From an uncultured Christensenellaceae bacterium (lineage in GTDB: Bacteria; Bacillota; Clostridia; Christensenellales; UBA1242), in assembly GCA_910587225.1 (NCBI GenBank), contig CAJULT010000010.1, positions 1-49,048 on the forward strand: a stretch of DNA of 49,048 nucleotides, written 5' to 3'. Position 1 is the stretch's first letter; every line of letters starts with the position of its first letter. The notes beneath the pieces were generated by a model. The model made no database searches. It saw nothing but the letters and a program-made list of their open reading frames with translations, and was not told where the DNA came from. A program made the position numbers and the translations under genes. This document shows, piece by piece, positions 27,473 through 35,336 of this stretch.

Positions 27473-28156
27473 GTACCCCCTTAAATATACATTTTTGATT
27501 TTCTTTGATAGGATTTTTTGAAAGTTTTCAGCTTCCTCTTTTGAAATTTCTGTTAAGCCGGAAGTAATACAAGTTCCGCTGTCGACAAAGTGTTGTAGGT
27601 AAAGTTTTTCGCTTCCTTCTAGCCATGTTGCAATTTCCTCAATTTCCTTTTCAGTATGGTGACCTGCAACTAGGGTGGTGCGGAACTCATAGGGGAGATG
27701 CCCCTCTTTTAAAAGCGCTACTGATTTTTTAATTTGTTCTATATCAAAGTTTCCACAAGCGGTTTTCGGGTAGGCGGAAAGGCTATTTTTTATATCCATA
27801 GCAACATGGTCTACAAGTTTTTTATCTATTAAGGTTTTAAGCAAAGCGAAGTTTGTGCCGTTGGTGTCAAGTTTGACAAGGTAGCCTTTTTCTTTTATCT
27901 TTTTAATAAAAGTTTCAAGGTCGGGTTGCAGTGTTGGCTCACCGCCAGACACGCAGATGCTGTCTAATAGCCCTTTCCGTTTATCGAGAAAAGCAAAAAA
28001 TTCGTCCTCAGTCATAATAGGCGGGGTGGCGATATTAACTAGGTCACTATTGTGGCAATATGGACAGCGGAAATTGCAGCCCGCAGTAAAAACTGTGGCA
28101 CATAAGTGTCCCTCAAAGTCAACCATTGAAAGTTTTTCAAGTCCATATATTTTCAT
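27470..28156 (-). CDS. nrdG: Anaerobic ribonucleotide reductase activase (radical SAM)
   Basis: The 228-aa radical SAM enzyme has the cluster motif C27-NFR-C31-PY-C34 (AGCNFRCPYCHN), then CVSGGEPTLQ for SAM binding and KLDTNGTN. It belongs to the clostridial anaerobic NrdG group and makes the glycyl radical on NrdD. It is convergent with nrdD-trxB rather than in the operon. The ATG at 28156 has no Shine-Dalgarno and coincides with the predicted transcription start, so its mRNA is probably leaderless. Confidence 0.9.
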   Translation of the reverse strand: MKIYGLEKLSMVDFEGHLCATVFTAGCNFRCPYCHNSDLVNIATPPIMTEDEFFAFLDKRKGLLDSICVSGGEPTLQPDLETFIKKIKEKGYLVKLDTNGTNFALLKTLIDKKLVDHVAMDIKNSLSAYPKTACGNFDIEQIKKSVALLKEGHLPYEFRTTLVAGHHTEKEIEEIATWLEGSEKLYLQHFVDSGTCITSGLTEISKEEAENFQKILSKKIKNVYLRGY

Positions 28157-28162
28157 GCTTTA

Positions 28163-28191
28163 ATTATAGCTGAAAAACAAAAAATGTGCAA
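28163..28191 (-). promoter_or_regulatory. Promoter of nrdG (leaderless type)
   Basis: On the minus strand TTGCAC (28186-28191), 17-bp spacer and TATAAT (28163-28168), then six bases to the ATG. The -35 lies in the stem of the terminator that ends the upstream operon. I see no NrdR box. Confidence 0.78.
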
Positions 28192-28207
28192 ATAAAAGCA
28201 CATTTTT
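28176..28207 (-). terminator. Terminator of the three-paralogue operon
   Basis: AAAAATGTGC (28180-28189) and GCACATTTTT (28198-28207) form a 10-bp stem. On the minus strand it is followed by TTTTTTG TTTTT. It overlaps the nrdG -35 element. Confidence 0.8.
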
Positions 28208-28217
28208 ATTAAATTCT

Positions 28218-29189
28218 TTATTCATCGGTGTATTCTACATCGGTTTTGTCGGGTGTGTAGAAAATTGCCCCTTCCTGAAAAGGCCTATCTTTTGGGACGG
28301 TGTCCACGTACCAAATTTTGCCTTCATCTTTTTTATCCAAATGTTTTTTCATAGCCGAAGTTTGTAATACTAGTGTGTACCATCTGTAATCAACTTGAAT
28401 TGAGCCATTTGGAAGGAGGTGTCCTTTTGCCTGTCGTATAACATCCAGTAAAGATGCGCGAATATTCTTTTCGTAGTATGGCTTTGAAAACGTTTTCCAT
28501 AAAGGTTTTTCAAGTCCGATATATTCACATATATTTGAAAGCAATATAAGGTCGAATTTATCTTCTGCCCCAAGTTTTCTATCAAGATGTCGCACATCAT
28601 CATAGATATGTCTAACAGTGTGAGGATGCTGCAAAGCCTCGCGAATACGAGTGTAGGCAGCTTCGTCTTTATGTATGGATTTTGATATTAGAGTTGAATC
28701 TGTACTTAAAGCCCATTGCTTACTTTCAAGTCCATTTTCAAAAGCTGCGTTCCAAAACTCTTTTGTCTCAGGTGACAACTCATTTTGCACAGCCTTAAAG
28801 TACCTTTTTGTAAAATAGTCTTCGTCATCTTTTAACATGCCTTGAATTCTGTAATAAGGATATTTTTTAATTCCTGCTGCTTTATATTCATAAAAGTATT
28901 TGGCAAATATGTTTATATCTAGACATACTACTTCACTTGCACCATGTGCTAGGGCGAATAGTACTTGATCGCCCGAGCTGCCAACTGTTAAAACTTTTTT
29001 ACCTTTTAAGTCAAAGGCAGAGAGGTAGTTATCAATTAACTCGTTTGAGGAAAGGTAGAGATGATGAAAGCTTTCACAACTGAAAGGGTTTGTTCTTTTT
29101 ACTTGCCCAATCATCTTTGAGATAACCTTTTGATGAAAAGGGTCTTTGCAAGTAATTTTATATGGATTTTTTGTTTGTTTCTTTAACAT
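28218..29189 (-). CDS. DUF3419/BtaA-like SAM-binding protein, paralogue 1
   Basis: The 323-aa protein has a Rossmann SAM-binding segment: SSNELIDNYLSAFDLKGKK, then VLTVGSSGDQVLFALAHGA and EVVCLDIN, as in DUF3419 proteins such as the 3-amino-3-carboxypropyl transferase BtaA (strand, SSGDNxL loop, then VxAVDxNP). LLSNICEYIG later in the protein fits a substrate-side loop. The reaction is unknown; betaine-lipid synthesis has no other support here. Start at 29189 is set by AGGAG 6 nt upstream. It is the last gene of a three-gene operon of paralogues. Confidence 0.6.
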   Translation of the reverse strand: MLKKQTKNPYKITCKDPFHQKVISKMIGQVKRTNPFSCESFHHLYLSSNELIDNYLSAFDLKGKKVLTVGSSGDQVLFALAHGASEVVCLDINIFAKYFYEYKAAGIKKYPYYRIQGMLKDDEDYFTKRYFKAVQNELSPETKEFWNAAFENGLESKQWALSTDSTLISKSIHKDEAAYTRIREALQHPHTVRHIYDDVRHLDRKLGAEDKFDLILLSNICEYIGLEKPLWKTFSKPYYEKNIRASLLDVIRQAKGHLLPNGSIQVDYRWYTLVLQTSAMKKHLDKKDEGKIWYVDTVPKDRPFQEGAIFYTPDKTDVEYTDE

Positions 29190-29235
29190 TATTTCTCCTA
29201 GTGCAAATAAATGCACATTTTTATTCAATAATTTA
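29190..29235 (-). repeat. Intergenic repeat matching the operon's terminator region
   Basis: The minus strand here reads AATAAAAATGTGC, A, TTTATTTGCAC. The same 24 bases, with one change, follow paralogue 1 at about 28187-28210, where they form the terminator. Only one copy still has the full pairing and T run. This is good evidence that a gene plus its downstream region was duplicated as a unit. Confidence 0.75.
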
Positions 29236-30231
29236 TGTATCAGATTGCTCGCTGCAAGTTCTGTCAGGGGTGTAGAAGACTGGACCTTCATCAGTATCCA
29301 CCCAGCTGCTATGTGGAGGTATGAGTACTGACCAAATTTTGCCTTCGTGTTTGCGGTCGAGAACGGTTCTCATCATCTCTTCTTCCTCGTTTAAGTGAGT
29401 CCAGCGATATGCTATTTGAATGCTGCCATTTTTGTTAAGATGTGGCTTTGCTTTTTCAATTACGTCTAATATACAGCCATTTAAGTCTGTTTCATAGTGA
29501 GCGCAAAACTTGGCATCTTCGTTTTTCTTTATCGGGGTAAGTTTTCCTATATAGTCGCTAACATTTGAAAATAGCATTACATCAAATTTGTCATTTTTAT
29601 CAAGTAAGGTATCAAGCTGTCGTATATCGCCTACTATATGGCGTACTTTGTGAGGGCGGAAAAGGGCGGCGCGAACTTTGTTATACATCCTTTCATTTTT
29701 ATGAAGTTGAGTTTGAGCGCAGGTGGTTGGTCGCCAAAAGGCTTCTATTTTTCTTTCCATACCATTTGCAAAAGCCTTTTTCCAAAAGTGTCTAGTTTGG
29801 AGAGGGAGTTGAGAGGAAACGGCATTATAATACCTTGTGCGGAAGTAGCCATGGTCACTAAGTAAATAATATTGCATAGTTTTATAATCAAATTTTTTAA
29901 TACCTGCAACCTTGTAATCATAAAAATACTTTGTAAACGAGCTAACATCAATGCAAACCACTTCACTTGCGCCATGAGCGAGAGCGTACAAAACTTGATC
30001 GCCGCTTGAGCCAACAGTTAACACCTTCTTACCTTTTAAATCAAGTTTTGACATAAAAGCTTCAAGTTGCTCATTTGAAGAAACATAAATATTTTCAAAG
30101 CTTGTCCAAGGCAACATGTTTTTTCCTGTTACCTGACGGAGCATTTTCTGGGTGGTAGCTTTGTGTTCTTCTTTAAATCTATACTTATATACTTTTGAAT
30201 GTTGTTGCATTCGTCCCATTTTTAGTGTCAT
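29233..30231 (-). CDS. DUF3419/BtaA-like SAM-binding protein, paralogue 2
   Basis: The 332-aa middle gene has VLTVGSSGDQVLYALAHGA, EVVCIDVS and LFSNVSDYIG, and its C-terminal EGKIWSVLIPP...GPVFYTPDRT closely follows paralogue 1 (EGKIWYVDTVP...GAIFYTPDKT). The two are also similar at DNA level through the SAM-binding region, so they are the more recent duplicates. AGGTG lies before the ATG. Function is unknown; the retained SAM loop argues for an active transferase. Confidence 0.6.
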   Translation of the reverse strand: MTLKMGRMQQHSKVYKYRFKEEHKATTQKMLRQVTGKNMLPWTSFENIYVSSNEQLEAFMSKLDLKGKKVLTVGSSGDQVLYALAHGASEVVCIDVSSFTKYFYDYKVAGIKKFDYKTMQYYLLSDHGYFRTRYYNAVSSQLPLQTRHFWKKAFANGMERKIEAFWRPTTCAQTQLHKNERMYNKVRAALFRPHKVRHIVGDIRQLDTLLDKNDKFDVMLFSNVSDYIGKLTPIKKNEDAKFCAHYETDLNGCILDVIEKAKPHLNKNGSIQIAYRWTHLNEEEEMMRTVLDRKHEGKIWSVLIPPHSSWVDTDEGPVFYTPDRTCSEQSDT

Positions 30232-30247
30232 GGTTTCACCTCTTTTC

Positions 30248-31168
30248 TTAATTTTCCAATTCGGCTTTCACAGGCTGGTAAAAGATTGCTCCGCCGCATG
30301 GATGTGTGCTTACAATGCTAAGATTTTCTGATCCAAATGTCTTTTTAGCCTGTTCATATTTATATTGTTTATGATCCCAAAAATAAGAGACCTGCACGCT
30401 AGCTTTTGGGGTAAGGTGAGGATTTAATTGTTTAATTACCTCTTTAAACTTTACATTTTGAAGTTTGCCTTTGTAAAAGTAATTGCTAGTACTATCTATA
30501 TAGTCGCTAGTATTAGATAGCAAGGCTAAATCAAATTTTCCCATTCCTTGTAAATGTTTATCAACTTCTCTTAGGTCGCCGCAAATAAATTTTACGCGAG
30601 GTGCTGAATTTAAAATTTTTTTCATTTCTGCGTAACGCTTTTTATCATCAAAAATTTGGGTGAAATCACCGCAAGACTCACTTTTTAAGAAGCGGTCAAC
30701 ATTTTTTAAAAACACCTTATCCCAAAATCTACGAACAGTAGGAGATAAAAATTTGCGAACCTCAGAAAAATAATCCAATTTTAATATTTCTCTATCTGTG
30801 GCGAGCAGCTTATTTGTTTGCTCAAAACTTAAATTTTTAATACTTGCTGTTTTTAAAGCGTAAAAATACTTTGAAAAAGGGTTAACATCCATACAAACGA
30901 CTTCTTTTGCTCCATGCAACAGAGCCACTAAAACTTGGTCGCCAGAACTGCCAACGGTAAAAACTCGTTTACCTTTAAGATCAAATGCGGATAGATAGTC
31001 ATCAACTCTTTCGTTTGAATAGGTGTAAATTTTATCAAAATGGTCGCTGTTTCCGCAAGAGATGGCTTTTAACTTATCCATAGCATTTAAAAACTGATTA
31101 TCGTGAAAATTGATAATTTTGTATTGCCTAGATGCTCTTTTTACATTTTTCTTCAGTAACATTTTCAT
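30248..31168 (-). CDS. DUF3419/BtaA-like SAM-binding protein, paralogue 3
   Basis: The 306-aa first gene of the operon has YSNERVDDYLSAFDLKGK, VFTVGSSGDQVLVALLHGA, EVVCMDVNPFSKYFYALK and LLSNTSDYID. The DVNP here is the closest of the three to the DUF3419 consensus (VDxNP), so it may be the ancestral copy. Sixteen bases separate it from paralogue 2. It has no Shine-Dalgarno: TATAAT ends six bases before the ATG, placing +1 on the start codon. Confidence 0.62.
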   Translation of the reverse strand: MKMLLKKNVKRASRQYKIINFHDNQFLNAMDKLKAISCGNSDHFDKIYTYSNERVDDYLSAFDLKGKRVFTVGSSGDQVLVALLHGAKEVVCMDVNPFSKYFYALKTASIKNLSFEQTNKLLATDREILKLDYFSEVRKFLSPTVRRFWDKVFLKNVDRFLKSESCGDFTQIFDDKKRYAEMKKILNSAPRVKFICGDLREVDKHLQGMGKFDLALLSNTSDYIDSTSNYFYKGKLQNVKFKEVIKQLNPHLTPKASVQVSYFWDHKQYKYEQAKKTFGSENLSIVSTHPCGGAIFYQPVKAELEN

Positions 31169-31174
31169 AATTTT

Positions 31175-31202
31175 ATTATATCATACAAATTTGGTTTGTC
31201 AA
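31175..31202 (-). promoter_or_regulatory. Promoter of the paralogue operon (leaderless type)
   Basis: On the minus strand TTGACA (31197-31202), 16-bp spacer and extended -10 TGA TATAAT (31175-31183), then six bases to the ATG at 31168. This is the best consensus promoter in the window and is divergent from the promoter at 31227-31254. Confidence 0.82.
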
Positions 31203-31226
31203 GATAGGTTATTAGTTTAAATTGTT

Positions 31227-31254
31227 TTGAAAATATGGCAATTTTTGATATAAT
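31227..31254 (+). promoter_or_regulatory. Promoter of the FakA-C-like gene
   Basis: TTGAAA (31227-31232), 16-bp spacer and extended -10 TGA TATAAT (31246-31254). The ribosome-binding site GGGAG follows before the ATG at 31287. Confidence 0.7.
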
Positions 31255-31286
31255 AACTTTATAAAATATAAAAGGGAGATGTAATT

Positions 31287-31574
31287 ATGTGGGAAAACTT
31301 ATATGATGATGAAGAAGAGGAAGAGATTGAATATCGTTACGATACTCAGCTTCTTATTGAAGGTAAAAATTTGAATGAGGACGCCATTCGCGACTACTTT
31401 AACAATAATTTTGTAGGCGACTGTCTTTTGGCTGTAGGTGACAGTGACCTCATCAAAATTCACTATCACACCAACGAGCCATGGAAGGTGCTTGAATATT
31501 GTGCAAGTCTTGGCGAGATATACGACATCGTAGTTGAGGATATGGTAAGGCAAGCGGCAGGGTTACAGGGATGA
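31287..31574 (+). CDS. Stand-alone FakA C-terminal-like domain
   Basis: The 95-aa protein has a very acidic start (DDEEEEEIE) and then follows the C-terminal domain of FakA/YloV fatty-acid kinase: YRYDTQLLIEGKNL (family YCTEFxL.G), GDCLLAVGDSDLIKIHYHTNEP (GDSLVVVGDDDLVKVHVHTNDP) and VEDMVRQ (IENMxxQ). In FakA this domain follows the kinase and central domains; here it is alone, with no kinase or FakB in the window. It overlaps the next gene by ATGA, so the two products probably act together. Confidence 0.7.
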   Translation: MWENLYDDEEEEEIEYRYDTQLLIEGKNLNEDAIRDYFNNNFVGDCLLAVGDSDLIKIHYHTNEPWKVLEYCASLGEIYDIVVEDMVRQAAGLQG

Positions 31575-32131
31575 TTCAAATTAAAAATAAGCGGGACGCA
31601 ATCAGCAAAATGAAAGAGCTCAAGCTCAATTATTTCCCATGCGATATTTTTTTGGTGAGTGACCTTGAAGGTATTAAAAAGTTTATTGAAAAGCATCCTG
31701 CCGAGGAATATGTATTGCGCAATCCCAATAAGGCAAAGGCTAAATTTTTCTTTGTGAAAAATTTCGAAGAGGTGCAGAAGCAGTTAAAGAACTTTAAGAC
31801 CGAAGTGACTATTGATGAAAGTTACCGACCTTATAAAGAGGACATTGTGCTTGTAGGTGATATAAATATTCACAAAAGCGGAAGAGTGGATCTTGTTGCA
31901 AGAGATGACATTGAGGCTACTCAGCGTAATATTTATGAAAATCCAAAATACAATCTTTGCGCTTCTTTGGAAGAGGATAAACTTTGGGACATTCGCGGCT
32001 TTGACAAGATTGCACGCTACATTTCTGATCATGAACTTTACGATGTGATTTGTGAATTTAGTGTATATAGCATTAGGCTTGGCGTTAACAAAGAGAACGT
32101 GGTAATAAGCGAAATTCGAACCGATTTTTAA
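31571..32131 (+). CDS. Hypothetical protein coupled to the FakA-C-like domain
   Basis: I do not recognise this 186-aa protein. It has no signal or membrane segment and reads as mixed alpha/beta, with a HPAEEYVLRNPNKAKAKFFF segment, a DESYRPYKEDIVLVGDINIH segment and a C-terminal FSVYSIRLGVNKENVVISEIRT strand pair. Translational coupling with the FakA-C-like gene is the only functional hint. A terminator follows within 50 bp. Confidence 0.6.
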   Translation: MIQIKNKRDAISKMKELKLNYFPCDIFLVSDLEGIKKFIEKHPAEEYVLRNPNKAKAKFFFVKNFEEVQKQLKNFKTEVTIDESYRPYKEDIVLVGDINIHKSGRVDLVARDDIEATQRNIYENPKYNLCASLEEDKLWDIRGFDKIARYISDHELYDVICEFSVYSIRLGVNKENVVISEIRTDF

Positions 32132-32180
32132 ATAAAATTTTTGCCGAAAAAAAGTTGAAAAAACCTAAAAAAGTAGGGAA

Positions 32181-32210
32181 AAATACGCGAAAAAATTTGC
32201 GTATTTTTTT
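32181..32210 (+). terminator. Terminator overlapping the ppdK promoter
   Basis: AAATACGC (32181-32188) pairs with GCGTATTT (32199-32206), then T's to 32210. Its right arm contains the -35 of the next promoter. Confidence 0.82.
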
Positions 32211-32225
32211 GGTTTTTATTATACT
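32197..32225 (+). promoter_or_regulatory. Promoter of ppdK
   Basis: TTGCGT (32197-32202), 17-bp spacer, TATACT (32220-32225). The -35 is within the stem of the preceding terminator. AAAGGAGAG precedes the ATG at 32254. Confidence 0.65.
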
Positions 32226-32253
32226 TAATATGTAACAAAAAAGGAGAGAAAAT

Positions 32254-34872
32254 ATGAAAAAATTTGTTTATCTATTTAAAGAAGCAGATGGCAAAAACAA
32301 AGCCCTTTTTGGTGGAAAAGGTGCTAACCTTGCCGACATGACAAACCTTGGAATGCCAGTTCCTCAAGGGTTTATCATCACTACTGAGGCGTGCAATCAG
32401 TACTATCGTGATGGGCGCATGATCAATGATGTTATTACTGCTCAAATCCGTCAAAAGCTTGACGCACTTGAAAAAATGACTGGCAAGAAATTCGGGGATG
32501 TTAACAATCCACTTCTTGTTTCTGTTCGTTCTGGCGCGCGCGTTTCAATGCCGGGTATGATGGATACAATCTTGAACCTTGGTCTTAACGACGAGGTTGT
32601 AGTAGGGCTTGCAAACCTTACAGGAAATGAGCGCTTTGCTTATGACTCATATCGTCGTTTCATTCAAATGTTTAGTGATGTGGTTATGCAGCAAGATAAA
32701 TCTAAGTATGAACGCATCTTAGACAAAATCAAAACAGAAAAGAAAGTTCAAGACCTTACTGCTGATGATCTTAAAGAGATAGTTAAACTTTTCAAGGATC
32801 TCTATAAAAAATCTCAGGGCGAAGACTTCCCACAAGAGCCTCAAACTCAGCTTATTGAAGCTGTTAAGGCAGTATTTAGATCTTGGGATAATGACCGCGC
32901 TAACGTTTATCGTAGAATGCATGACATTCCTTATGAATGGGGAACAGCCGTTAATGTTCAGTCAATGGTATTTGGTAACATGGGTGACGAAAGCGGAACA
33001 GGCGTTGCTTTCTCAAGAAACCCAGCTACTGGTGAAAATGTGTTCTATGGTGAATACCTGATGAACGCTCAGGGCGAGGACGTAGTTGCTGGTATTAGAA
33101 CGCCACTTCCAATCTCAACTCTTGAAAAACAAAATCCAAAAGTTTATAAGCAATTCTATGATATTGCTAAGAAACTCGAAAAACACAATAAAGATATGCA
33201 AGATATGGAGTTTACTATTGAAAATGGCAAACTTTACATGCTTCAAACAAGAAATGGTAAGCGTACAGCAAAAGCTGCTCTTAAAATCGCGGTTGACCTT
33301 GTAAGCGAAAAACTTATTACCGAAAAAGAAGCGCTTATGATGATTGATCCTAAACAGCTTGACGCGCTACTTCACCCTCAATTTGATAATGCTGCACTTA
33401 AAAAAGCAAAAGTTATCGCTGAGGCTCTTCCAGCATCTCCTGGTGCTGCTTGCGGTAAGATCTGCTTTACAGCTGAACGCGCTAAAGAACTTGGCGGTAA
33501 GAAAGGCAAGGTTGTACTTGTAAGACTTGAAACCTCTCCAGAAGACATTGAAGGTATGGCTGCAAGCCAAGGTATCTTGACTGCTCGCGGAGGAATGACT
33601 TCTCACGCTGCGGTTGTAGCTCGTGGTATGGGTACTGCCTGCGTTGCAGGATGCAGTGATATTAAGTTTGCTGCTGATGAAAAATCTTTCACACTTGGTG
33701 GAAAGAAATATAAGGAAGGGGATGTTATCTCCTTTGACGGATCTACTGGTAAGATTTATGACGGCGAAGTTAAGACCGAACCTGCAAAGATTTCAGGCGA
33801 GTTTGCAACTATTATGGCTTGGGCTGATAAATATCGTAAGCTTCAAGTTCGCACAAACGCAGATAATCCAGCGGATGCTAAAAATGCTTTCAACTTTGGT
33901 GCTGAAGGTGTTGGGCTTTGCAGAACAGAACACATGTTCTTTGATGCTGAGAGAATTCCAGCAGTGAGAGAAATGATTGTTTCTACTACTGTTGAAGAGA
34001 GAAAGAAAGCACTTGCTAAACTTCTCCCAATGCAAAAGAAAGACTTTAAGGGTATCTATAAAGCAATGCAAGGTAAAGCGGTAACTATTCGTTTCCTTGA
34101 CCCACCACTTCATGAGTTCCTTCCTCACGAGGATGCTGAAATCAAAACACTTGCAAAAGAAATGGGGCTTACCTTTGATCGTCTTAAACAGACAGTTAGT
34201 GACCTTCACGAATTTAACCCTATGATGGGACACCGTGGACTTAGACTTGCAGTGACTTATCCTGAAATTGCTGAAATGCAAACACAGGCTGTTATTGAAG
34301 CTGCTATTGAAGTAAGCAAGGCAGAAGGTTATGAGATTGTGCCTGAAATCATGATTCCACTTTCTTGCGATAGCAAAGAGTTTAAGTATGTTCGTGACAT
34401 TGTTGCAGCAAAAGCAGATGAAGTTATTGCAAAGAAGGGCGCTTCAATGCATTACAAGATTGGTACTATGATTGAAATTCCTCGTGCGGCAGTTACTGCT
34501 GACGAGATTGCAAAGAGTGCAGAGTTCTTCTCTTTTGGTACAAACGACCTTACTCAAATGACCTATGGGTTCAGCCGTGATGACGCTGCTAAATTCCTTA
34601 GCGTTTACTATTCTAAGAAGATTTTTGAGAGCGATCCATTTGCTCGTCTTGACCAAAATGGTGTTGGCAAACTTGTTAAAATGGCTGCTGAACTTGGAAG
34701 AACAACCCGTCCAGATATTAAACTTGGTATCTGCGGCGAACATGGTGGTGATCCATCTTCAATCGAGTTCTGCCACAACATCGGCTTAACTTATGTATCC
34801 TGCTCACCATACCGCGTTCCTATCGCAAGACTTGCTGCGGCTCAGGCGAACATTAAAAATCCTAGAAAATAA
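32254..34872 (+). CDS. ppdK: Pyruvate, phosphate dikinase
   Basis: The 872-aa enzyme interconverts pyruvate + ATP + Pi and PEP + AMP + PPi. It has the N-terminal ATP-grasp (LFGGKGANLADM, SVRSGARVSMPGMMDT), the swivelling phosphohistidine domain GGMTSHAAVVARGMGT with catalytic H451, and the C-terminal PEP-utilising barrel (GLCRTEHMFF, FGTNDLTQMTYGFSRDD, GICGEHGGDP). All catalytic segments are intact and length is normal. In anaerobes it often runs towards pyruvate in PPi-based glycolysis. Single-gene unit with its own promoter and terminator. Confidence 0.97.
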   Translation: MKKFVYLFKEADGKNKALFGGKGANLADMTNLGMPVPQGFIITTEACNQYYRDGRMINDVITAQIRQKLDALEKMTGKKFGDVNNPLLVSVRSGARVSMPGMMDTILNLGLNDEVVVGLANLTGNERFAYDSYRRFIQMFSDVVMQQDKSKYERILDKIKTEKKVQDLTADDLKEIVKLFKDLYKKSQGEDFPQEPQTQLIEAVKAVFRSWDNDRANVYRRMHDIPYEWGTAVNVQSMVFGNMGDESGTGVAFSRNPATGENVFYGEYLMNAQGEDVVAGIRTPLPISTLEKQNPKVYKQFYDIAKKLEKHNKDMQDMEFTIENGKLYMLQTRNGKRTAKAALKIAVDLVSEKLITEKEALMMIDPKQLDALLHPQFDNAALKKAKVIAEALPASPGAACGKICFTAERAKELGGKKGKVVLVRLETSPEDIEGMAASQGILTARGGMTSHAAVVARGMGTACVAGCSDIKFAADEKSFTLGGKKYKEGDVISFDGSTGKIYDGEVKTEPAKISGEFATIMAWADKYRKLQVRTNADNPADAKNAFNFGAEGVGLCRTEHMFFDAERIPAVREMIVSTTVEERKKALAKLLPMQKKDFKGIYKAMQGKAVTIRFLDPPLHEFLPHEDAEIKTLAKEMGLTFDRLKQTVSDLHEFNPMMGHRGLRLAVTYPEIAEMQTQAVIEAAIEVSKAEGYEIVPEIMIPLSCDSKEFKYVRDIVAAKADEVIAKKGASMHYKIGTMIEIPRAAVTADEIAKSAEFFSFGTNDLTQMTYGFSRDDAAKFLSVYYSKKIFESDPFARLDQNGVGKLVKMAAELGRTTRPDIKLGICGEHGGDPSSIEFCHNIGLTYVSCSPYRVPIARLAAAQANIKNPRK

Positions 34873-34875
34873 AAC

Positions 34876-34906
34876 AAAAAAAGAAAGCGATTTGCTTTCT
34901 TTTTTT
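34876..34906. terminator. Bidirectional terminator after ppdK
   Basis: AAAAAAAGAAAGC (34876-34888) and GCTTTCTTTTTTT (34894-34906) form a 13-bp stem with a 5-nt loop, shared with the convergent small membrane gene. Confidence 0.88.
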
Positions 34907-35222
34907 ATGCATCTTCAATGCCTTGTTCTTCTTTCATTTTATCAACACACTCGCTTCCTATCTTACTCATCCGCCTTGCGTCTTTGACTAGCGCTGTAAC
35001 ACTTCGAGCGCCACTAGAAGCAAGCACACCTGCAAGTATGCCATTGAGTGCGATGTAGGTTGTGTCTTGGTTTGTAAAAGCACACCATACATTTAGTCCT
35101 GCGCCCGCATAAAATAAAACAGAACCTAAAGCATCTGCAATTACATCTACTTTTGCACATCTATATGCTTGTTTTTGCGCGTCAGTGCCATAATGCTCAA
35201 CAGCCCACTTTTTAATCCCCAT
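34905..35222 (-). CDS. Small membrane protein, 105 aa
   Basis: Unrecognised. An amphipathic start (KWAVEHYGTDAQKQAYRCAKVDVIADAL) precedes two hydrophobic segments, VLFYAGAGLNVWCAF and YIALNGILAGVLASSG, then a charged tail. CAAAGGAG lies before the ATG and a minus-strand TATAAT at 35245-35250. It lies between ppdK and the recombinase and could be chromosomal or the last gene before the phage boundary. Confidence 0.55.
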   Translation of the reverse strand: MGIKKWAVEHYGTDAQKQAYRCAKVDVIADALGSVLFYAGAGLNVWCAFTNQDTTYIALNGILAGVLASSGARSVTALVKDARRMSKIGSECVDKMKEEQGIEDA

Positions 35223-35300
35223 GTTTTTCTCCTTTGATATTTCAATTATACTCGGGGGCGTTTAGATAACCCCAAGCAAGAGTTAAAATACCATTAAAAT

Positions 35301-35323
35301 AGCCCTTTTCAGGGCTTTTTTTA
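35301..35323. terminator. Hairpin terminator at the left edge of the phage
   Basis: AGCCCT (35301-35306), TTTC loop, AGGGCT (35311-35316), then seven T's on the plus strand. On the minus strand it follows the recombinase stop and leads into ATTTTAAT, so it may end that operon weakly. No rightward gene lies just upstream. Confidence 0.65.
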
Positions 35324-35336
35324 ATATATTTATATA

